Shown one piece after another: positions 51,753 to 63,915 of a stretch of 64,000 nucleotides of DNA. The DNA lies in NCBI RefSeq assembly GCF_002994745.2, contig NC_037092.1:15181501-15245500 (forward strand), in the 5' to 3' direction. Under the pieces are notes generated by a model that was not told the DNA's origin, did no database searches, and was given only the letters and a program-made list of their open reading frames with translations. The position numbers and the translations under genes were made by a program. This DNA is from Rosa chinensis (lineage: Eukaryota > Streptophyta > Magnoliopsida > Rosales > Rosaceae). How positions within the stretch are numbered: position 1 is the stretch's first letter; every line of letters starts with the position of its first letter.

Positions 51753-52783
51753 TTGCTCAAGAATTAAGATGGATGGCTCTAGTGATTATGTACTTGAGAA
51801 TATACCGAAGGCTTGGGCCGCGTAATGTTAATAGAGGATTGAAATTAATTGTGTACAGATTCAAGGTCCTCGTAAATACACTTTGTTTTGTCGGAATACA
51901 CTAATTACTTCTTACTTTCACATTATAGCTTTCCCAGTAATTTGGCTCTTTCTAACATCAAAAGTTAATCGTCAGGTTGAAAATGCTGAACTTTCACATT
52001 AAAGCTTTACTTGTCACCATTGAAAATGGAGGAGAGCCCGGGATGGGTTCACAAGTACTGGTTCTTTTTGTATGAGAGTCATGTTTGAACGTAAAGATTC
52101 AAAGACGCGTGTGCAACATTGAATAAACATCAAATCAGGCTCTAAATTAAGACGTTTCGATCGTTTTCTACTAGAAAATGTACGTAAGTTTTAATTAGTC
52201 ATACAACGTTGAATAAAGTATTAAAGTAAATCAATATAAAGTCCTCTTACATTTATACATATATCTATTTTAAGTATGTATACACTGTTTCAGTGTTTTG
52301 AGTGCAAAAGTAGTTAAGGTTCAATGTGACTTCTTAGCTACACGACGAAGCTTAAAGAGTTGTGGTACGAATCCTCTCTTATGACAGTGCACTTGCACGC
52401 CTCGACTTGATAAGTTTTTCCTATATAAAATCTATATATTATATTATTTCCTTACTTCAATTTATTTTCTTATCTATATTATTATTGTCATTTTTCAATA
52501 TATTACCATATTCTTTTGTGTTTTAATTGTACAAGAATTCCGTGATCTATTTTTTACAACCGAAGTTTGCATGGACCTTAACCCTAAATTCTGTGATCAT
52601 GGCAACTCGTACCACCGTATATGTATTCCCAAAAAGAATAATCCTATATTGTTATTGCTTGCTTGCTTAGAAACTATGACATAGACGGGTTCAAAGGTAA
52701 ATCTATAGTTTGGCAGTTTTTAATCTTTGATAGATATGAATCACAAGGAATACGGTTTTTTAAGTGAATGTGATATGTTCAAA
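51753..52783. other. intergenic, no feature seen
   Basis: This is the 5' flank of RLP-B followed by A/T-rich sequence. Short open frames only; no repeat ends or RNA genes recognised. Confidence 0.5.
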
Positions 52784-54415
52784 TCTCTACTACTATAAAG
52801 CCAGGCGTGGTGTTTGGTGTCAAAGGCTTCACCAATTTTATGAAGTCCCGAAATTGTCCATAATAAAGACAAAATAGATTGAAAGAAATACCACCTATAA
52901 GGGTTAATGCGGTAAACTACAAAAAAGAAAAGAAAAATAAAATCTAGAAAAAGATGTGAAAAACGTGGGAGAGCAGAAACTTAAGTGGAGTAGAGGGAGA
53001 TGGCTTCATGCCTTGATCCACGTTTCAATTTTAACTGCCTATTGCGGTTTTGTACAAAAAAATGAGTGAAGGCTGCTAATGAAAATAGAAGAGCAATTGG
53101 GAAATTGATCAAAAACAGACTAAGTAGGTTTCTGCGAATTAAATTGAACTTTGTGGTTTTTTTTTTTCTTTCTCAATTTATGAACAAATCCTGACCTGTT
53201 TGGTGTAGTAATTAGTATGCAATTGATTTTCTATGAATGGGAGAAAATGATGGATTAATTTTCATGATTCATATCGTCTGTGTTTGCAGGGGTCATGACC
53301 GAAATAGAAACAGGAAGACTTGAGAAATTCAAAGGTAATTAAGGCATATGACTGTGCAGTCGTGCAGATTGCGGATTAAAGTTTGATTCTTACAACTGAA
53401 GGTTTAACAATTTTTCTTTTTTCTTTTTATAAGATTCGGAATTTATATAAGGGGTTCAAACCGGGTGAATCTTCTTTGGCCCGTATGTTTAGTTTAGTTT
53501 GGTTTCTTAGACAGGTTGTCAGAGTTGATGTAGAGAGAATGAATATGAATATATAAGGGGTTTCTTAGACAGGTTGTCAGGTTGTCAGAGTTGATGTAAA
53601 GAGAATGAATAGGTTAGTTTAATTACAAAGAGAAATTAGGTTAGTTTAATTTATCCACAAGTTAAGGAAATTGCCTCTGATGTCTTATAGATTTTCATTT
53701 CAATGGCTTCTTCATCCCACTCTCACACAACTAATGAAAATTAGGTAGATTTACATTAGGCTTTCCTTCCACCATTGTATAGAGTAAGAAAATTGTTGTT
53801 TTTGTTAACTGACTTATTACTTTTCAAATTCTACTTAGGATTGCATATTACGAATTGGTTACCTTTCAACTGTAGATAAGCTGTTGTTTTTAGTTGCACT
53901 GGGATTATATGGAGCTCAAATCAATCTTACTGTTGCTGTTTAACTCTCTCTACAATATTAAAATCTGATCTTAATTAACTTGGTGCTTTTAGTTATGCTT
54001 ATTCGATTTTTTTCCTTTTCTTTTTTCAGTTACTGCAGATTTAGAATTTGGGAGGTCTTGGTGTGAAACTAGCTAGGAACATAATATTGCGAGAAGATGG
54101 TTCATGGTTGTTCTTTATATTTGAGAAGTGCAATTTTTTTTCCATGTAAATGTTGTTCATTGCTTTTTGATGACTGTTTTGGTCCTTATCAACAGATAAC
54201 AATTTTTTTGTTTGTTTTTTTTTTTTTTTTTTTCCAGTTTTGTACATTATCTACTCTATAGTATTACAAATAGCACCTTTATGTGATAACCCCGGAAATT
54301 AACCAAATATGTCCTCATTTCTTGATTATTAGATGTGAGAGAGAAAGAAATAGAGAGAATTCGCACGCGCGAGCGCAGTTCTTCCGCACGCGCAAGGCGC
54401 ATGCAGGAAGGCTAG
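52784..54415 (+). mobile_element. non-autonomous Helitron
   Basis: The 5' end is TCTCTACTACTATAAAGCC after an A. The 3' end has a GC-rich hairpin region (CCGCACGCGCAAGGCGCATG at about 54384) and closes with GGAAGGCTAG before a T (54415). TC at the start, a 3' hairpin followed by CTRR, and insertion between A and T without target duplication are Helitron features; both terminal sequences resemble common plant Helitron consensus ends. No Rep/helicase gene is present. The interior has a poly-T run (54209-54235) and a short imperfect duplication with GTTTCTTAGACAGGTTGTCAG at about 53500-53600. Confidence 0.6.
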
Positions 54416-56128
54416 TCATATTAATGTGTACCGTAAGAAATGACTTTGATAGAAATGGCTAAAAGTAAATGAAGAATGTCTCGATGATTTTAGTGCTTTC
54501 AGTTTTATTTTGGTGTTCATGTACATCCGTTGCATCATATTGGTTAAGTTGAGAATTGGATACGTAGGGTTATACACTTATACGTAGGGTTATACACTTA
54601 TACGTAGGGTTATACACTTATACAAAAGTTGAGAATTGTCACTTCTTTAATTATGACTTTCTGTTGTGTGTTTTCCATTCTGTTTAGATCTTAAAGCACT
54701 GCATGCAAGTCAGTATACAATCTTTACCTAGCAACTGTACCTAACTAATTAATATCGAAAGAATCTGGCAATTTCACTAAGAAACCAATATAGAAATCGA
54801 TATGAAAGTCAGAAACGTCCAGATTCCAAGTTTTCAAACCATGCACCTTCCATATTTAGCAAGTCTTTCTAACTCAGGTATGGTAGAATTGATATTAAAT
54901 ACTCTGGATTGGTTTTTCTATTCATTTGTTCTTTTGTTTTGGTCTTCACATTGAGGAAATATGCTTGTATATATGCTGGAAATTCGACTGAGGAAGATGG
55001 TAGTATTTAATATAAGGACAGTGGCTAGTCATGAGGGTTTACATAGCACCTTAACACGTACAGAATGAGAACTGAATTTGGCTGCAAATGGAAGCATGCA
55101 TCCTGTCGGCTGCACAGGCGGTCGATCCTAAGCGGTGGCGTTAGCCGTTGATCCGGCATTGTCTTCATCCAAGATTGGGCTTGTGGGCTGGTCTTCTTCT
55201 CTTGGGGTAGGGGTGAGGTTCTTGGGCTCAATTTGAGGCCAATCACCCATTTGGGCTGGGCTTTAAGGGTGAGTGTTTTGGCACTCTTTTTTTCACTAAA
55301 TGCTTGGTCTTTGAGCCTGCAAACACAGAATTTTTTTGTATAATTATGTAATCGAAGAATTTTTCAGCCGTGCCATTTACCAGAATTGAGTATATTGGCG
55401 GCGGAGGATATTTGTTTAGCTGATCAGAGACCTTTTTTTCTTTTTGTAGACTCACTTTAAATAAGTAAAGCTATATTTTTTTAATGATGGTATTGATTTT
55501 TCCTGACCTATTTGACCACTGATCTAGGGTACAATTATGGGTGTCTGTTGTTGGTGTCATTCTCATTTTGGAATTAACGAACTCTTTTTTTTCTTTTTTG
55601 TCAAAAAGAAAAAAAAAAGATATAGTTAGGTGACAATTACGCAAGAAATTCAAGGTTGATTCTACACAAAATTAGGTTGTTAGTATCAACTAAGGAGAGG
55701 GGCTCGTCCAAATTTGAAGAGGCAAATTCACCGAAGATGTTTGAGTTTTCATTACTCTCTGTTCAGTTCAACTTGGAGTGCATCGAATACCAGACATTTT
55801 GATAGAAACTAAGAGGATCAGATTCCCTTGTAGCATTGCTGTCTCTTCTGATTTAGCTTTGGAGGTTGCGGATGCAGTGACACTTGCATATAACTCCAAT
55901 AACCGGTGCCCAAACTTGGAATTTTGCTAGAGGGCAGGAGCACCGACTTGTTCAATTCAATAATGTATGAGTCTCCCTGTTTGGCCGCTTTTTCTCTCTC
56001 ACTCACCCGCCAATTATTATCTTTGTCTGTGTCACTCATCACTAGAAGGACCATATAACCTATGTATATGAGCTTGGACACATTTCCACAATAGTTCATA
56101 TCTAATTCATTCTTTTCCATTCTATGCG
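54416..56128. other. ZIP upstream intergenic region with small tandem repeat
   Basis: TACGTAGGGTTATACACTTA is repeated three times in direct order at about 54560-54620. A segment at 55030-55290 has coding-like composition on the minus strand but no recognised family. From about 55700 on, the sequence matches the upstream regions of ZIP copies A and B and is likely the promoter and leader of the gene at 56129. No other gene was seen. Confidence 0.5.
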
Positions 56129-58165
56129 ATGAGTAAGTTCCAATCGAATTCAAGCAATTTCTTCAACACTAGCTTCTTTCTTATTCTTCTACCAGTTTTA
56201 GTATCTTCGACCTGCACTTGTATTCAAAAGCAAGACGAAGATCGAAACCAATCCAAGCAACTGATCATATACAAAATAGTTGCAATCGTTTCAGTTCTGG
56301 TTTCTGGTGCCCTAGGAGTCTGTCTTCCATTTCTGGTGAAGATTAACATACCATTTCTCCACCCGGATAATGACTTCTATCTCCTAATCAAGGCCTTTGC
56401 AGCAGGAGTGATCTTAGCGACTGGCTTTGTTCATGTGCTTCCTGATGCTCAGGAGAGTTTGGCAAGCCCTTGCCTCAGTCAAAAGCCATGGGGAAAGTTT
56501 CCGTTCACCGGTTTTGTTGCTATGGTTTCGGCCATTGGGACATTGATGATGGAAGCTTTGGCTACTGGGTACAAGAAGAGGTCTGCTCTTAGCAAACCTC
56601 AGCCATTAGATGGTGATGAAGAGGCACATCATGTTCATGGTTCTGCATTGGTGTTAGAATCATCAAATTCATCGGATAGGATCCGAAATCGTATCATATC
56701 TCAGGTAATTCACATTAATTTTTCTTTGGAATTGGTACAAGTGTCCCGCAGGAAACATATACATGAACTTGGTTTTGTGTTCAGGTTTTGGAGTTGGGAA
56801 TTATTGTCCATTCAGTGATTATTGGGGTATCCCTTGGTGCTTGCCAAAATCTACACACAATCAAGCCTTTGGTGGCAGCATTGAGTTTCCATCAATTTTT
56901 TGAGGGCATAGGACTTGGTGGATGTATCTATCAGGTACTTGATTGATTGGTTTCTAACTAGCATCATCTGTTGTAAAGCAGAGACAAAAAGACTATAGCA
57001 AAGAGTTATTTTCCTAACCCAACTCAATTCAATAGTCAAATTATTGGAAGTACCTAACAGTCAACAGGTATGCTACTTCTATAAATTTCGGCCAAATCTA
57101 ATGGTTAATAGGTGAAGCGAACCAATATCAATGTTTCAGAGCATTATATTTTGTACCTAGCTAGCTGTTCAAATTTCCAAATCTTTATAATAACGTTGGT
57201 ATTGATTTGAAAATACATTCGAACTTATTGATAATTTTTCTTTCACATAACGAAAATCTAATCACTTCTTTATTTTCTTACCTCTACTAATTAGTAAATG
57301 CGAGGCTCTTTTGTTGTTAACAAGCTTCAATTATGTTAGTGCATGATTGCCGCTCTTTCGTATCAATAGCTTTGACTGTCCTTGTTATACATCCTTTTGT
57401 TTGGTGTTGTTCTCTTTATCTTTATTATTGTTATTGTTCTTGTTCTTGTTCTTGTTTTCTACCAGAAGGTTTTGGTTTGGTCCCTCTTCTTGTGTTTGTA
57501 TTTTCAGTCTCTTATATCTATGTACTTAAATGGAGAAACTTTTGGTTTGGTCCCTCTTCTTGTGTTTGTATTTCCAATCTCTTATATCTATATACTTAAA
57601 TGGAGAAACGGGCGATGGATTTCTTCCTTTCAGGGTTATAGTGGGCACTTGCGCCTCAAATCAGTCTTCACAGAGGAGTTAATATAGCCTAGTTATCTAT
57701 TTACTTAAAAAAAAGTTAAACCAATCTTATTATAGCATAAGGTAGTTCTTCATGAGTCGAATTTAGGATATGAAACTTGACTCATGGCACTAAACAAGAT
57801 GATTGCAGGCCTGAAACTAATTAAGCTAAGATATCTATAACTTGTGCATGCAGGCAAAGTTCAGCCATAAAACAATGGCAGTAATGGTGGGATTCTTTTC
57901 CATGACCAGCCCCTGTGGAATAGGTGTGGGCATGGCAATCTCCAACACATACAATGAGAATAGCCCCACTTCACTAGTTGTTGAAGGACTGCTATTATCA
58001 GCATCTGCAGGGATTCTCATTTACATGGCACTTGTTGATCTTCTTGCTGCTGATTTCATAAACAACGCCAAATTGATAAGCAATCCCAAGCTCCAACTTG
58101 GGGCAAATTTTACTCTTCTTCTAGGAGCAGGGTTTATGTCACTCTTGGCCAAGTTGGGAGATTAG
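56129..58165 (+). CDS. ZIP-family metal (zinc/iron) transporter, three exons, intact
   Basis: Exons are 56129-56704 (192 codons), 56785-56934 (50) and 57854-58165 (103 plus stop), with GT-AG introns in phase 0; the product is 345 aa, the usual ZIP length. It moves divalent metals such as Zn or Fe into the cytosol. An N-terminal signal-like helix and a CTC motif precede membrane segments 1 ([20 protein letters not shown]), 2 ([23 protein letters not shown]) and 3 ([17 protein letters not shown]). A short variable loop with HHVHG follows instead of a long His-rich loop. Segment 4 has the signature [10 protein letters not shown], segment 5 [11 protein letters not shown]. The C-terminus ends LLAKLGD. 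The start matches the start in copies A and B. It looks like a ZIP1/ZIP3/IRT-type member, but I cannot assign an orthologue. Confidence 0.93.
57465..57608 (+). repeat. tandem duplication in ZIP intron 2
   Basis: A unit of about 71 bp beginning TTTGGTTTGGTCCCTCTTC and ending ACTTAAATGGAGAAAC is present twice in direct order. It creates short repeated open frames that are not exons. Intron 2 is otherwise A/T-rich. Confidence 0.85.
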
Positions 58166-58764
58166 TCCTAATTCAGTATATAGTAAGTTTTGTATAATGA
58201 CATGATTTGAATCAATGAATCATCACTTCACTAGATCATTCAATACATGGCCCATTTTCAAAGAGAGCTTCAAAGGCAAGCATTATACGAAATTTCTACT
58301 ATACAATCTATATGACATACACACATTATATAACTATGTGTAAGCCATAAGTGGATGAAAGAGATCAAAATGTTACTTATGATTCTTATATTGTCAAATT
58401 TTGTGTATGTCATGCATGCATGCATAGTAAAACTTTTCGACATTATATGATATGTGAACCAATTGAAGCAATTTTTTTTCAGCATTTGGGGTTGTAAGGG
58501 GATCCTTATCTTCCATTCAGCTTCTTAGTATTAATTAAAACAGTTTAATTCTAAAATGTTGTTTTACCGTAAACACAAGATCAACACCAAATTTGGAATT
58601 CTAATTATTGCAGGGCCACATCTTTAGTGGATGACCAACCAAATCGGAGACTTTCTGTTTATATATTTCTTTGGCTCCTTGTTTCATAGATATATTTTGA
58701 ATCTTTAGGTCCAAAAGAAATTCTCTAATCGGGAATTATGTCCACGAAGAATAACGTTTTGTAA
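58166..58764. other. ZIP 3' flank, no other feature seen
   Basis: This is the 3' untranslated and downstream region of the ZIP gene, A/T-rich, with a GCATGCATGCAT run near 58413. TAA at 58762-58764 is the probable target site of the next element. Confidence 0.5.
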
Positions 58765-59156
58765 GAGCAAGTGCAGCGGTTTGCTCTTGACTGGTCATAG
58801 TCAAGAAAAATCCTATGTGGTGACCTTGAGAGCAATTTTCCTACTTGCACGGGTGGTTTTTTGCCCGGGCAAAACCAACTCTTTCTTGACTACAGCCAAG
58901 AAAATAGTCATACCCATGACTATTTTCATGACCCAGGCAACAAACAGGCCAGCTCGGGGAGAAGGAGACTCGCAAGGGAACATGGGCGACGTCAGCAAAA
59001 CAGGGGAGAAGGAGATGCGCCAACTTGGGAACTGAGGGACAGCTGCTTGACGCGTGGCGCCGCAACTCTTGAACGACTGAAGCAACGCGCTTGTCGCGTA
59101 GCGACATGCATTAGGCCGGAAGTTGCAGAGCACGTGGAAGAGACCCGTTGGAGGGC

Positions 59157-59342
59157 TTTGAATTCTGATCCCAACGGTCATGAAATCTCAGCCCTTCATT
59201 TCAATTAAATATGCAATCCTACGGCATACAATTAACATGTATATATATGCTTTGAATTCTGATCCAACGGTCATGAAATCTCAGCCCTTCATTTCAATTA
59301 AATGGGCAATCCTACGGCTTACAATTAACATGTATATATATG
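59157..59342 (+). repeat. tandem duplication, about 93 bp x 2
   Basis: A unit beginning CTTTGAATTCTGATCC and ending TGTATATATATG is repeated directly (about 59157-59251 and 59252-59342) with few differences. It lies upstream of the ORF1 promoter and may carry transposase-binding or promoter sequence. Confidence 0.85.
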
Positions 59343-59395
59343 TTTGTAACGTTAATAAACGGTAACTAAAAAAATTTAAAAAAATTCTAAACATT

Positions 59396-59519
59396 TCTCT
59401 ATAAATACCTACCATTTATTTTACAACTCACACCAAAAAATTTATCTTTCATAGTAACCCAATTTTGTGCTTCCTCATCTTCATATAGCTCTCATCTTCC
59501 AAATTTATTTATATCCAAT
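59396..59519 (+). promoter_or_regulatory. TATA box and leader of Harbinger ORF1
   Basis: CTCTATAAATACC at about 59397-59409 is a good plant TATA box about 120 bases before the ORF1 ATG at 59520. The interval has no other ATG and would make a short 5' leader. Confidence 0.5.
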
Positions 59520-60020
59520 ATGGCTGCAGAAAGGGGAAACACAGGTCCAATGGCCGGACAAGAGGGAGATCAAACTGAAGATGATAATATCCAAGACAAA
59601 AGGAGATGGACGGATGAGGAAGATGTTCAATTGGGCAAGTCTTGGAAAATTGTTGGGCAAGATCCGGCTGTGGGCACAAATCAGAAAAATAACGACTTAT
59701 GGATGCGTGTGAGGCGACACTTTGTCGCAAATTGGCCCCAGAGCCGATCAGCTTCCTCTTTGCAAGGAAGGTGGAAAATTTTGAAGGTTGAACTCTATGA
59801 GTGGCATTGTGCATTAAGGCAAGCGAAAAATTGGTACAAGAGCGGTTCGAATGCGGTTGATGAGATATGTATTTTTTGATAAATCATTTAATTTGTTGAT
59901 ACATTAAATTAAAATATTACATGATAAATAATGTAGTTGATAAATAATGATGTAATTACAACGATGTTTATATTTGTACTAATTGATTTTTATTGTAAAA
60001 CGGGATAGATACTTTTTTAT

Positions 60021-60575
60021 TAAAATTATGACCTTTATATTTGTTGATAAATCTTATTGATACATTATAGTAAAATATGTCTTGATAAATAATATAGTAA
60101 TTATAATATCGTTTTAATTGTAGTAATTGTTTTTCGTTATAATTAAAATATGTCTTCATTAAAATTATGACCTTTATATTTGTTGATAAATCTTATTGAT
60201 ACATTATAGTAAAATATATCTTGATAAATAATGTAGTAATTATAATATCATTTTAATTGTAGTAATTGTTTTTCGTTATAATTAAAATATGTCTTCATTA
60301 AAATTATGACCTTTATATTTGTTGATAAATCTTATTGATACATTATAGTAAAATATGTCTTGATAAATAATGTAGTAATTATAATATCGTTTTAATTGTA
60401 GTAATCGTTTTTCGTTATAATTAAAATATGTCTTCATAAAATTATGACCTTTATATTTGTTGATAAATCTTATTGATACATTATAGTAAAATATGTCTTG
60501 ATAAATAATGTAGTAATTATAATATCGTTTTAATTGTAGTAATTGTTTTTCGTTATAATTAAAATATGTCTTCAT
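60021..60575 (+). repeat. AT-rich tandem array, 139-bp unit, four copies
   Basis: Copies begin at 60021, 60160, 60299 and 60437 with TAAAATTATGACCTTTATAT; the fifth starts at 60576 and is cut by the MULE at 60584. A diverged copy precedes at about 59880-60020, and the array's broken end resumes at 62447. Minus-strand frames of about 60-97 codons in it are repeat artefacts. Confidence 0.95.
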
Positions 60576-60768
60576 TAAAATTAGGGTCCTTGACCCAAAG
60601 CACCAAAATACACTAAAACAATTTCACTTACCCCAGCAACAAAATTTTATTCCCACTAACACAATTAAAGGTAAATTGACAATTTTACCCTCTATCTAAT
60701 TAATGAATTACAAATGCCCCTCTCTGCTATCTCTCTCTCTCTCCTCCCTCACCGACGATTTCTTCTAC

Positions 60769-60888
<120 letters not shown>

Positions 60889-60941
60889 GCTTTCGGTCAG
60901 CGCACCGCCTTCACCTCAGGATGACGATGTCGTCGACAGCG

Positions 60942-61545
60942 GTGATACATCGGTGAAGGTGCAGATCCACGACTACCTCAAACACCGCATCATCATTTCG
61001 TAGCAAAACGAAGCAGAATCGCGGGGCGACGGCGGCCAGGAGTTTATGGTCGACAAGCTCCGTAAGCTCTGAGTTGAGGAGCTCATCGTCATCCGGAAGT
61101 GATACATCGGTGAAGGTGCAGATCCACGACGACCTCAAACACAGCATCGTCGTTTCGTAGCAAAACGAAACAGAATCGCGCTGCGACGGCGGCCAGGAGT
61201 TTATGGTCGACAAGCTCTGCAGGCTCCGAGTTGAGGAGCTCCGACGCGAGGTCCGCCGTTGCGACTTTTCGATTGTGTAAGAACTCGCCGTCCTTCTTTG
61301 GATTGAGATATGACTGTTCTTAAAGATCTGAGAGTGTGGGTTTGTATGTGTCTTTTGTGTGTTACAGGTCGTTGGAGCTGAAGGTGAAGAGGATGGAGGA
61401 GGAGGACAGAGACCGAAGCTTGAAGGTGGCAGAGGCGGAGCAGCCGGCTCAGGCCTCGTCTATTTTTCTACATGTGCATGGTTTACAGTTGCTAATTCGT
61501 TTCGTTTTGATTACCGAGTCTTCGATTGATTGATCTGTAGTACAA
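60942..61545 (+). pseudogene. captured gene piece with internal duplication, coiled-coil-like
   Basis: A 157-bp unit starting GTGATACATCGGTGAAGGTG is repeated directly (60942-61098, 61099-61250). The second copy reads GDGGQEFMVDKLCRLRVEELRREVRRCDFSIV before a possible donor. After an acceptor (GTGTTACAG, about 61367) the frame continues SLELKVKRMEEEDRDRSLKVAEAEQPAQ. Together these look like two exons of a charged helical protein, in the style of the N-terminal part of some plant bromodomain/Myb proteins, but I do not claim the family. Stops in the first copy rule out a working product. Confidence 0.4.
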
Positions 61546-61740
61546 GCTGTGCTCGTGGATAGCAATCATCTTTTGTGCTCAGTCACCAGTGAATATGAAG
61601 AGCATTGAAAACAACCTCAAGCAGAAATTTAGCATCTATGGTCATGATGGTTTAGCATTTTCTACCTTTATTTGTGATTTAATGATAATTACTTCAGGTT
61701 GAATAATGAGAATGAAAGAAAAAAAGAGAAAAAAAAAATT

Positions 61741-62096
61741 ATCGGGTGGCAATAGATGGCTATTGGGGGCAATAGTCGTCTATTGCAGGGCAATATATAT
61801 TTTGAATTGATGTAATCTCCTCGTTTTTTTTCTTTAATCAAAGTTTTATTTGTGTAGTTTTAGGAAGATTAATTACCATTTCGGTAATCTAAACGTCTAT
61901 TGGGGGGCAATAGACGTCTACTGGGGGGCAATAGACGTCTACTGGGGGGCAATACATGGCTGATAGTCGTCTATTGGGGGCCAATAGACGTCTATTAGGG
62001 GGCAATAGACTATTGGGGCAATAGACGTCTATTGGGGGCAATAGACGTCTATTGCCCCTCTATTAGGGGGCAATAGATGTCTATTGGGGGCAAAAA
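61741..62096 (+). repeat. minisatellite with palindromic AATAGACGTCTATT core
   Basis: Units of about 20-21 bp, GGGGGCAATAGACGTCTATT and variants, recur about a dozen times, densely from 61890 to 62096 and sparsely before. The core AATAGACGTCTATT is its own reverse complement. Variants replace GACG with GATG or lose part of the G run. Confidence 0.9.
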
Positions 62097-62147
62097 AACT
62101 TTCCGGTGAGATTTTCAGCAAGTTCCGGTGGGCGGCAGTCGGTGGCC

Positions 62148-62210
62148 GGATTCCGGCGGCCGGTGACCGGATTCCGGCGGCCGGTGACCGGATTCCGGCG
62201 GCCGGTGACG
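62148..62210 (+). repeat. 21-bp tandem repeat, three copies
   Basis: GGATTCCGGCGGCCGGTGAC plus C is repeated three times exactly, GC-rich and in strong contrast to the A/T-rich surroundings. Confidence 0.95.
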
Positions 62211-63226
62211 AGCTCCGGCGAAGTCTCCTATGGTTTCTCTCTCTTCCATTTTCTCTATCTCTCTCTCTAAGTAACAAAGGGATGAGGGGTAAAATGGTAT
62301 TAAAAAAAATTAAAAACAAAAAAAAAATCTTAATGGGGTATTAGAGAAGACTCCCTTAGAGTGTATTGTGTAAGAGAGAGTTAAAAAAACTTAATGGGGT
62401 AAGTGGGAAAAAAATCCCTAGAAATGGAGTAAATGGACAAAACCCCTTAAAATTATGACCTTTATAATAGATGATCATTCATAATAGAGTTTATATTTGT
62501 AAAAATTGTAATTTTCCGCCACCTTTTTTTTAATTATTTTTTTATTTATTTCGTAGCGAGATGAAGCATATAAATTGTGGCATGCCGGGATGAAGAGAAA
62601 AAAGAAGCCAAAAAATCACAATTTTCAGAGTTTTGCTAGTTACGCTGTTGTGGAGGGCTTTGCACAATTTAAAGACATTCCGAGTCATACATCTAGAGGA
62701 ACATTAAATGAAGGAAATCAACATACGCCTACACAACCAATTCCTGGAAATTCTCCCATCAACTTGGACATGGATGTAGATGAGGTAATTGCAGGTGAAA
62801 CTGCAAATCCCAATGTGAGGCCTCAAGGAAGGAAGGCTGCCAAAGAAGCAATACAGAAAGGAAAGAAGGCAGCGAAAGATCAAAGTCCTTTGTCAAACAG
62901 TCTCGAGAGTATAGCGAACAACCAAATAGAGGCAACCAAGGGCAAGAAAAAACTCGATGACGAATTCGCTCGAAGTCTCCAAGAGGAAGAGAAAAGAGCA
63001 TGTATCCTCTTGCAAATCGAAATACGAAAAGAGCAACTCCTATTTCAAGAAAGGCAAGATCGAATTAAAGAGAGGGAAGAGCGAAATAAAGAGAGGGAAG
63101 AGCGTATTATGGAGATTGATACAAGTAAAATGACGCCAAATAAAAAGCGTTATTGGTCAAGAAAACAAAATAAGATAGCGGAGAAAGAAGATCTTAATGA
63201 GCAGCCGCCACCTTCTATGGGTGGAT

Positions 63227-63460
63227 ACTATCCGCAACCAAATTTTGGTGGTGCATTCCCATAACCAAATTTTGGTGGTGCATACCCACAACCTCTTTAC
63301 CCCGGTGCATACCCACAACCACCTTACCCCGGTGCATACCCACAACCACCTTGCCCCGATGTATTCCCACAACCTCCCTTAACCGGTGGATTCCCACCAC
63401 CTCCCTTCACCGGTGGATTCCCACAACCCTCTGCTTCTATGGGTGGATATTATCCGCAAC
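63227..63460 (+). repeat. degenerate tandem repeat encoding the Gly/Tyr/Pro tail of ORF1
   Basis: Units of about 27-30 bp encode (P/N)(F/Y)xGA(F/Y)PQP-like peptides in series. The unit carrying the premature TAA (63262) is one of the first. Similar GYPQP tails occur in many plant proteins as low-complexity C-termini. Confidence 0.7.
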
Positions 63461-63603
63461 CACCTTACCCCTGGGGATATCCTACACAACCACAATTTTC
63501 ACCTTTCTCTACTGATGATTCCACCAACCCTAACCCTAATGATGACCCTTCAAACGCAAATTGGATTCCTAGAGAAGATGAGGATTATGATTTAAATAAT
63601 TAG

Positions 63604-63915
63604 CCCACAATCTGCATGTTTGTAATTGTATTGTACTTATTCCTAGTTTTTCATTTATTTAAGCGACAATTTAAGGAAATAAAAGTTGTATTTGGAAATT
63701 CCCCTTATTAAAGCACACACCTTATATTAAAAATCATAGCACATAATAAACATAATACAAGCCAAATTCAAATCACATTGACATAAAAAACATAGACATT
63801 GGCCAAATTAAAAGCACACCAACTTTCCAAAACATAATACAAACCAAATTCAAAGCACACAAACATAAAAACATAGATATTAGCCAATTATTCCAAAAAA
63901 ATGCTCATTTATGAT
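63604..63915. other. interval between convergent Harbinger genes
   Basis: A/T-rich 3' flanks of the two genes. A block with CAAATTAAAAGCACAC / CAAATTCAAAGCACAC is imperfectly repeated (about 63690-63890). No gene seen. Confidence 0.5.

Noticed and set aside
58813..59208. Several overlapping frames at the Harbinger left end
   Set aside because: All are short, overlap in every phase, and lie in the terminal non-coding region before the ORF1 TATA box.
60021..60575. Regular repeats resembling a CRISPR array
   Set aside because: The units are contiguous 139-bp tandem copies with no spacers, in a plant nuclear sequence.
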